64,000 bases of DNA, taken from contig NZ_CP031705.1 of the NCBI RefSeq assembly GCF_022701255.1, forward strand, positions 4,464,001 through 4,528,000. The letters run 5' to 3'. The stretch comes from Microcoleus vaginatus HSN003. GTDB taxonomy: Bacteria > Cyanobacteriota > Cyanobacteriia > Cyanobacteriales > Microcoleaceae. A program made the translations under genes and the position numbers. Numbering within the stretch: the first letter of the stretch is position 1; each line of letters begins with the position of its first letter. Positions 59,580-64,000 of the stretch are shown in pieces. Under the pieces are notes generated by a model, which was given only the letters and a program-made list of their open reading frames with translations, ran no database searches and was not told the origin of the DNA.

Positions 59580-60521
59580 TTAAAGCACAATTTGAGGAGA
59601 TAATATGGTACTTGTCTCTGAGTTCGCTACTTGACCGATACCTAAAAAATTACCGTCTCGATCGTAAACCTGCAACGGATAGGGATGTTGGGGTATTGGG
59701 TTGTCGGGGGGGTGGTTGCTACTTTCTTCCTCTCCCCCGATCGGCGTTTCGGGAATTGGGAGGCGCTGTCCTTGAAACCAGCGTTTGGTATATTCAGGGG
59801 AAAGGACGATCGCCCCTAAATGTCCCAAAACCGCCGATGGCAAAATCGGGGAGAATTTATTCTCCTGCAATTGCAGTTCCAATTCTTCAAAACTGAGACT
59901 TTCCTCGATCGAAAAACCGCTACTTTCGGTACGAGTCAAACAAGCCAAAGTACCGCCTGTATTCAACACCGCGCCCAAATCCCGCGCGATCGCCCGAATG
60001 TAAGTACCCGCCCCGCAGGCGATCGACAAATCCAATTCAGGAAAATCCCCCGATCGCCAATCCAAGATTTCCAGCCGGAAAACCTCCACCTTCCTAGCAG
60101 CAACTTCCACAGTTTCGCCTTTTCTAGCTAACTCATAAAGGCGTTTTCCTCCCACCTGAACCGCACTAAAACTCGGCGGAAATTGCTCGATTTTTCCTAC
60201 GAATTTTGGCAGTGCAGCTTGCACTTTTTCCAAACTCAACTCTGGCACCGGTCGAGAATGGATAATTTCTCCTTCTAAATCGTCAGTAGCAGTAGTTAAG
60301 CCAAAACGAATCGTGCCTCGGTAAGCTTTATTGTGTTGCAGATATTGCAGCAGTCTGGTTGCTTTGCCAAGGGCGATCGGTAAAACGCCAGTCACAGCAG
60401 GATCGAGGGTTCCTCCGTGTCCGACTCGCTTGAGTTTCAATAGCCGGCGCACTCGTCCCACGCAGTCGTGAGATGTCATGCCGGCAGGTTTGTTGAGATT
60501 GAGAAAACCGTCAGTAGTCAT
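59580..60521 (-). CDS. truB: tRNA pseudouridine-55 synthase
   Basis: A 313-aa Tru[44 protein letters not shown], with catalytic Asp in GTLDP (~residue 40), then [29 protein letters not shown] and [12 protein letters not shown]. It makes pseudouridine at position 55 of tRNA T-loops. Its ATG is immediately preceded by a long purine-only tract. Confidence 0.97.
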   Translation of the reverse strand: MTTDGFLNLNKPAGMTSHDCVGRVRRLLKLKRVGHGGTLDPAVTGVLPIALGKATRLLQYLQHNKAYRGTIRFGLTTATDDLEGEIIHSRPVPELSLEKVQAALPKFVGKIEQFPPSFSAVQVGGKRLYELARKGETVEVAARKVEVFRLEILDWRSGDFPELDLSIACGAGTYIRAIARDLGAVLNTGGTLACLTRTESSGFSIEESLSFEELELQLQENKFSPILPSAVLGHLGAIVLSPEYTKRWFQGQRLPIPETPIGGEEESSNHPPDNPIPQHPYPLQVYDRDGNFLGIGQVANSETSTILSPQIVL

Positions 60522-60527
60522 TAGTCT

Positions 60528-60616
60528 GAGGGGAGAGGGAAGAAGGAAGAAGGAAGAGGGAAGAAGGAAGAGGGAAGAGGGAAGAGGGAAGAAGGAAGAA
60601 GGAAGAGGGAAGAGGG
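60528..60616. repeat. 89-bp polypurine tract upstream of truB
   Basis: Purine-only on the + strand for 89 bases, mainly GGAAGAGGGAAGAAGGAAGA-type units. Confidence 0.95.
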
Positions 60617-60816
60617 CAACGAACGAAGCAGTGTACGGGATTTAACGGAGAGAAGGAAGCAGGAAAAAGGAAGATGAAAAGTTTTGAAATTGCTTTCATT
60701 CGGCTCGCGAAAGCTAACTTTAGTCGCAACGCGAAAGGGGTTTTAAGTTAAAAAGTTCAACATTAAAAACTTAAAACTACAAAGTACCCGCCCAATTATC
60801 AATTCCCAATTCCCAA
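60617..60816. other. Intergenic, heptamer repeats
   Basis: 200 bp with AATTCCC heptamers near 60798-60818. No gene. Confidence 0.5.
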
Positions 60817-61563
60817 TTAGAAAATAAAGTCCGCCTGAGTGATAGAAGAGGGGGCAACTCCGAATAAAGTAGCCAGATTTTCCTTGCTGCTTGTAAGCTG
60901 AATAATTGTACTCGGCGAAGTTCCAGTCCCAGCGGAAATGGTGAGTTCGCCAAAGGTGAGGCCGGCCGTCAAGCGAATTTGATCGATACCATCAGTAAAG
61001 TCTGTAATCACATCACCATCTGCCGATCGCCCGATCGCAAAAGTATCGTTTCCGGTGCCGCCAGTTAAAGTATCTGCGCCGCGATCGCCGGATAAACAGT
61101 CATTGCCGATGCCACCAAACAGCGAGTCATCGCCGGCACCCCCAAAAAGCGTGTCATCGCCCGCGCCTCCCAACAAAGTATCGGTGTCTTGGTTGCCAAA
61201 CAGCAAATCAGTGCCATCGGCGCCCAGCATTGAGTCAGAACCTTTGCCACCGTAGAAAGTATCGTCGCCGGCGCCGCCCAAAACGCTGTCACGGCCGGCA
61301 CCGCCGAACAGTATGTCATTACCAACGTCGCCCAGCAGTGAGTCATCGCCGTCGCCGCCGTAGAGGGAATCGTCTGCGGCTAAGCCCAAAATGCTGTCAG
61401 GGCCACCCAAACCAAATATCAAGTTAGCCCCCGCAGTACCTCTGAGGGAGTCGGGGCCGCTGGTGCCGCGAGTGCCGCCAGGTGCCCCTCCGGGACTGGT
61501 ACCGCCGCCGCTGGGGGTTGGGGTTGTGATGGGAATTGGTCGAATTGGCACTGCTGATGGCAT
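60817..61563 (-). CDS. RTX-type calcium-binding protein
   Basis: A 248-aa protein with a Pro/Thr-rich start followed from ~residue 35 by about a dozen GGxGxDxLx nonapeptides (GGDGDDSLLG, GGAGRDSVLG, GGKGSDSMLG ...) that form a calcium beta-roll, then a C-terminal domain. No signal peptide; such cyanobacterial RTX proteins commonly are exported by type I secretion through a C-terminal signal. Function unknown. Confidence 0.9.
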   Translation of the reverse strand: MPSAVPIRPIPITTPTPSGGGTSPGGAPGGTRGTSGPDSLRGTAGANLIFGLGGPDSILGLAADDSLYGGDGDDSLLGDVGNDILFGGAGRDSVLGGAGDDTFYGGKGSDSMLGADGTDLLFGNQDTDTLLGGAGDDTLFGGAGDDSLFGGIGNDCLSGDRGADTLTGGTGNDTFAIGRSADGDVITDFTDGIDQIRLTAGLTFGELTISAGTGTSPSTIIQLTSSKENLATLFGVAPSSITQADFIF

Positions 61564-61603
61564 GATTCTGAAGATGGGTAGAAATTTGCAATTCTAACTT
61601 AGC

Positions 61604-63418
61604 CTAAAACCGGAAGCTATAAGCTCGCCAACCGCCGAGATGAGAAATATCGATCGCATCCGCCACAGCATAAGATTCGCACAAAAAGCCCTGCACCGGG
61701 GAGCCGTCCTCCAACACCAGCGTACCAATTCCCAAAGGCGGGGGAATTTTAGCGACAAATCCGCCGAAAGCGGAGATCGACAACTCCCAAACTTCCACCT
61801 CGATCGCGCTACCGCCCTCTATCTGACGCACCAATCCCGGCTTGCCCAGAGCAGTACCCGTCAAAGCGTACAGCTTGTAAATCGGGCTGGTACGGCAGGC
61901 GCGAACCAAAATGCCTCCCCCCTCGATTAGTTGATAATTCAGCGGCTCACCGCTCAAATGAGCGCCAACTACGGCTATTTTGACTCGTTCTTCTGAGGAA
62001 GATTTGGCGGCGATGGCGGGTTCTGGGACGGTTGGCAGCGGTAGGTTGGTTGCGCCCATAGTTCCCCCCAAGCTAGCGTGCAAAGCAGATCCCAGGCTGC
62101 AGAGCGATAAATCGTGCCACGCAGGAGCCATCAGTGTCAATCCTGCGGGCAATCCGCTGCTTTGAAACCCGCTGGGAACTGCGATCGCACACAAATCGAG
62201 CAAATTCGCAAAATTCGTGTAGCGCCCGAGATTGGTGTTCAGCGCGATCGGCTCGGCTGCAACTTCTGCGACAGTATAAATCGTGCCTGTCGTGGGAACC
62301 GCCAACACATCCATTGACTGCCACTGAATTTCTGCCTGCTGGCGGAGTTCGGCTAACTGGTACGACGCGCGGTAAGCCGCGACGGCATCGTAGCGTTTGC
62401 CGCCGCTGATAATTTTGTAGACAATCGGATCGAGATCCTCTGGGTGCGCGTCGAGGAAATCGCCGATCGCGGCCAACCTTTCTGCTACCCAAGGGCCGCC
62501 GTAGAGCAGTTCGGCAGCATCCGCAAAGGGTTTGAAGTCAATAGGTGCGATCGTGCAGCCCAAAGATTGCAAGCGCGCGATCGCATCCCGGTAGCGCTGT
62601 TCGGCTTCTGCATTCCCGAAAAATTCGAGTTCGCCGTCTCCGGGAACTCCCACCCGCAAGCGGGATAAATCCGGCAAAACTTTCGTTTCAGGGTGACGAG
62701 AAAACGCATCCTCAGCGTCAAAACCGCTGGCTACTTGCAGCACGGAAGCTGCATCCGCACAGGTGAGAGCGAACACAGAAACGCAATCGAGCGATCGCAC
62801 CGCCGGTAGCAGGCCACGAGTGCTGATCGAGCCGCAACTTGGCTTCAGTCCGACAATGTTGGTAAAAGCAGCGGGAACCCGCCCCGATCCTGCGGTATCG
62901 GTACCCAGAGCAAAACTCACCAATCCGGCCGAGACTGCTGCGGCGGAACCAGAACTCGATCCGCCCGGAATGTAGCGCGAATCGAACGGATTGCGGCAAA
63001 CTCCATAAGGCGTGCGGGTTCCCACTAATCCTGTGGCAAATTGATCCATGTTTGTTTTGCCGATCGCGATCGCACCTGCCGCGCACAGGCGCTCGACGAC
63101 TGCGGACGATCGCGCTGGAGTGCTAGCAAACTGTGGACATCCCGCCGTAGTCGGAACGCCCGCCCAATCGAGATTATCTTTGATCGCAAAAGGTATCCCG
63201 TAGAGTGGTAGCTGCTGCGGATCTAGGTTTTTCAAGGCTTTGGCGCGTTCGAGGGTTTCCGCCAGCGGTGCTAAATAAATCCATACCGCCGGATCTGCAT
63301 AGCGTTCGATCCGATCGTACACGCTCGCGATTACATCTGCAGGCGCGATCGAGCCGGTGCGGTAGCGATCGAGCAGCGAATGAATGTCGAGACTGTTGCT
63401 GTAGTTAAATTTTTCCAT
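61604..63418 (-). CDS. atzF: Allophanate hydrolase
   Basis: A 604-aa AtzF-type enzyme. N-terminal amidase-signature domain with Ser-cisSer-Lys: Lys in FAIKDNLDW, GGSSSGSAAAVSAG, and nucleophile region DTAGSGRVPAAF; the C-terminal domain is the allophanate hydrolase extension. The enzyme converts allophanate to ammonia and CO2 in urea or cyanurate catabolism. Its usual partner, urea carboxylase, is not within the window. Confidence 0.9.
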   Translation of the reverse strand: MEKFNYSNSLDIHSLLDRYRTGSIAPADVIASVYDRIERYADPAVWIYLAPLAETLERAKALKNLDPQQLPLYGIPFAIKDNLDWAGVPTTAGCPQFASTPARSSAVVERLCAAGAIAIGKTNMDQFATGLVGTRTPYGVCRNPFDSRYIPGGSSSGSAAAVSAGLVSFALGTDTAGSGRVPAAFTNIVGLKPSCGSISTRGLLPAVRSLDCVSVFALTCADAASVLQVASGFDAEDAFSRHPETKVLPDLSRLRVGVPGDGELEFFGNAEAEQRYRDAIARLQSLGCTIAPIDFKPFADAAELLYGGPWVAERLAAIGDFLDAHPEDLDPIVYKIISGGKRYDAVAAYRASYQLAELRQQAEIQWQSMDVLAVPTTGTIYTVAEVAAEPIALNTNLGRYTNFANLLDLCAIAVPSGFQSSGLPAGLTLMAPAWHDLSLCSLGSALHASLGGTMGATNLPLPTVPEPAIAAKSSSEERVKIAVVGAHLSGEPLNYQLIEGGGILVRACRTSPIYKLYALTGTALGKPGLVRQIEGGSAIEVEVWELSISAFGGFVAKIPPPLGIGTLVLEDGSPVQGFLCESYAVADAIDISHLGGWRAYSFRF

Positions 63419-63433
63419 AATGCACCGTCAGTC

Positions 63434-63462
63434 GATTTTAGATTTTAGATTTTAGATTTTCG
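63434..63462. repeat. Heptamer tandem repeats (GATTTTA)
   Basis: Four GATTTTA heptamers, same word as at 10101-10135 and 13783-13817. Confidence 0.85.
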
Positions 63463-63520
63463 ATTGAACAATTGAGTTTACAGGCTTTGCTGGGCGATCG
63501 TTATTACTCACGCCCAGAGT

Positions 63521-63626
63521 ACCATTCTCGCTTAACAGGCAAGATGGCTGTTCCACAAAGAGTGTATTGCTTTCTTCTTGTGGGGTGGGCATCCTGCCCG
63601 CCCATAAAAGGCTTATTGAGAATGGT
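63521..63626. repeat. MITE-like dispersed inverted repeat, copy 2
   Basis: ACCATTCTC (63521-63529) / GAGAATGGT (63618-63626) ends, inner GTTCCACAA and a GGGCATCCTGCCC palindrome. Related to 1716-1821. Confidence 0.7.
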
Positions 63627-64000
63627 GGAACATCTCAGTTCTTACAAATAGAAAGTTAGTTTACCGCATTGGCGATCGTACTCGCATCCAGTCTAGGGCT
63701 CGAACTATTTCTTGAGAAATATTTAACCCTGACCTTGCGGGTTTCGTCTTTGTGTGCAGGCAAACTTCGCGATTTCCCATCGCCCCGTCTCATTCCCCGG
63801 TTTAATCTTCCAAAAATTTTAATTTTATAAATTCCAGAAAAACCGTTTTTTGTAACATTTTACACATTTTCGCATCAAGTTTGCTGTTACCGTTTGAAAC
63901 GTAGCAATCTAGTAAGATTGCAAACTACAGTATGCTTACCTTTCAAAAAGCTAAGTGCATTGCTGTTAGTGACAGTCTCGCATAACTCCTTGGGTTGCAA

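Larger units (their letters stand above)
63419..64000. other. Terminal intergenic region with repeats
   Basis: No gene. It contains GATTTTA heptamers (63434-63462), the second MITE-like copy (63521-63626), and A/T-rich sequence that looks like a promoter region for a gene beyond the window. The last ~100 bases open no long frame. Confidence 0.5.

Overview
The window comes from a filamentous cyanobacterium, most likely an Oscillatoriales member close to Microcoleus or Oscillatoria. The evidence is the dense HIP1-type GCGATCGC/CGATCG words, an SLH-OprB porin, CP12, a psbA (D1) fragment, an XisI homologue, a PATAN-type response regulator, A/T-rich heptamer tandem repeats, and several cyanobacterium-restricted conserved hypothetical proteins. 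Genus-level placement is inference.

Layout. 1-7.3 kb: a Tat-type FAD/Rieske oxidoreductase (cut by the window edge), a secreted CHAT (caspase-like) protein followed by a 717-aa repeat-rich partner, and a glycosyltransferase. 7.3-16.6 kb: a large SLH-OprB porin behind a long structured leader, a FIST-domain sensor protein, CP12 (Calvin cycle regulator) behind a second structured leader, a DUF3177 membrane protein, an HD-like protein, and two tandem peptidoglycan-binding miniproteins behind a third structured segment. 16.6-24.4 kb: a hybrid histidine kinase/adenylate cyclase with a relic of a second copy upstream, a small conserved protein, ATP synthase beta and epsilon genes, and a PEP-CTERM protein.

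25-37 kb is an accessory island. A very large haemagglutinin-type (TpsA) exoprotein gene with a C-terminal CHAT protease domain is broken into three pieces by an IS630 remnant and two copies of one IS4-family element, and the middle piece is inverted. The three pieces rejoin in frame at the base level to give about 2816 codons. Downstream lie relics of another CHAT gene and of a SpoIIE/PP2C-like gene.

37-48.7 kb: ligA (NAD-dependent DNA ligase) carries an in-gene G/C-rich repeat insertion and is out of frame by one base. Then come an HD-domain metalloprotein, a DUF1400 alpha/beta hydrolase, a D1 (psbA) gene fragment, xisI, a phytanoyl-CoA dioxygenase family gene, and a HEPN-domain gene split by a complete IS4-family element with a 9-bp target duplication. 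48.8-64 kb is mainly housekeeping: glutamate synthase, a DUF433/PIN-like toxin-antitoxin pair, Fic, a cupin, an A-type Fe-S carrier, a GT2 glycosyltransferase, a PatA-like regulator, yidD, truB, an RTX-like calcium-binding protein and allophanate hydrolase.

Common themes are repeated insertion and decay (at least four gene relics, four IS elements or remnants and several MITE-like inverted repeats), recurring surface/secreted repeat proteins, and three intergenic regions whose sequence suggests structured RNA. All calls are from reading the sequence; no database or folding run was possible.
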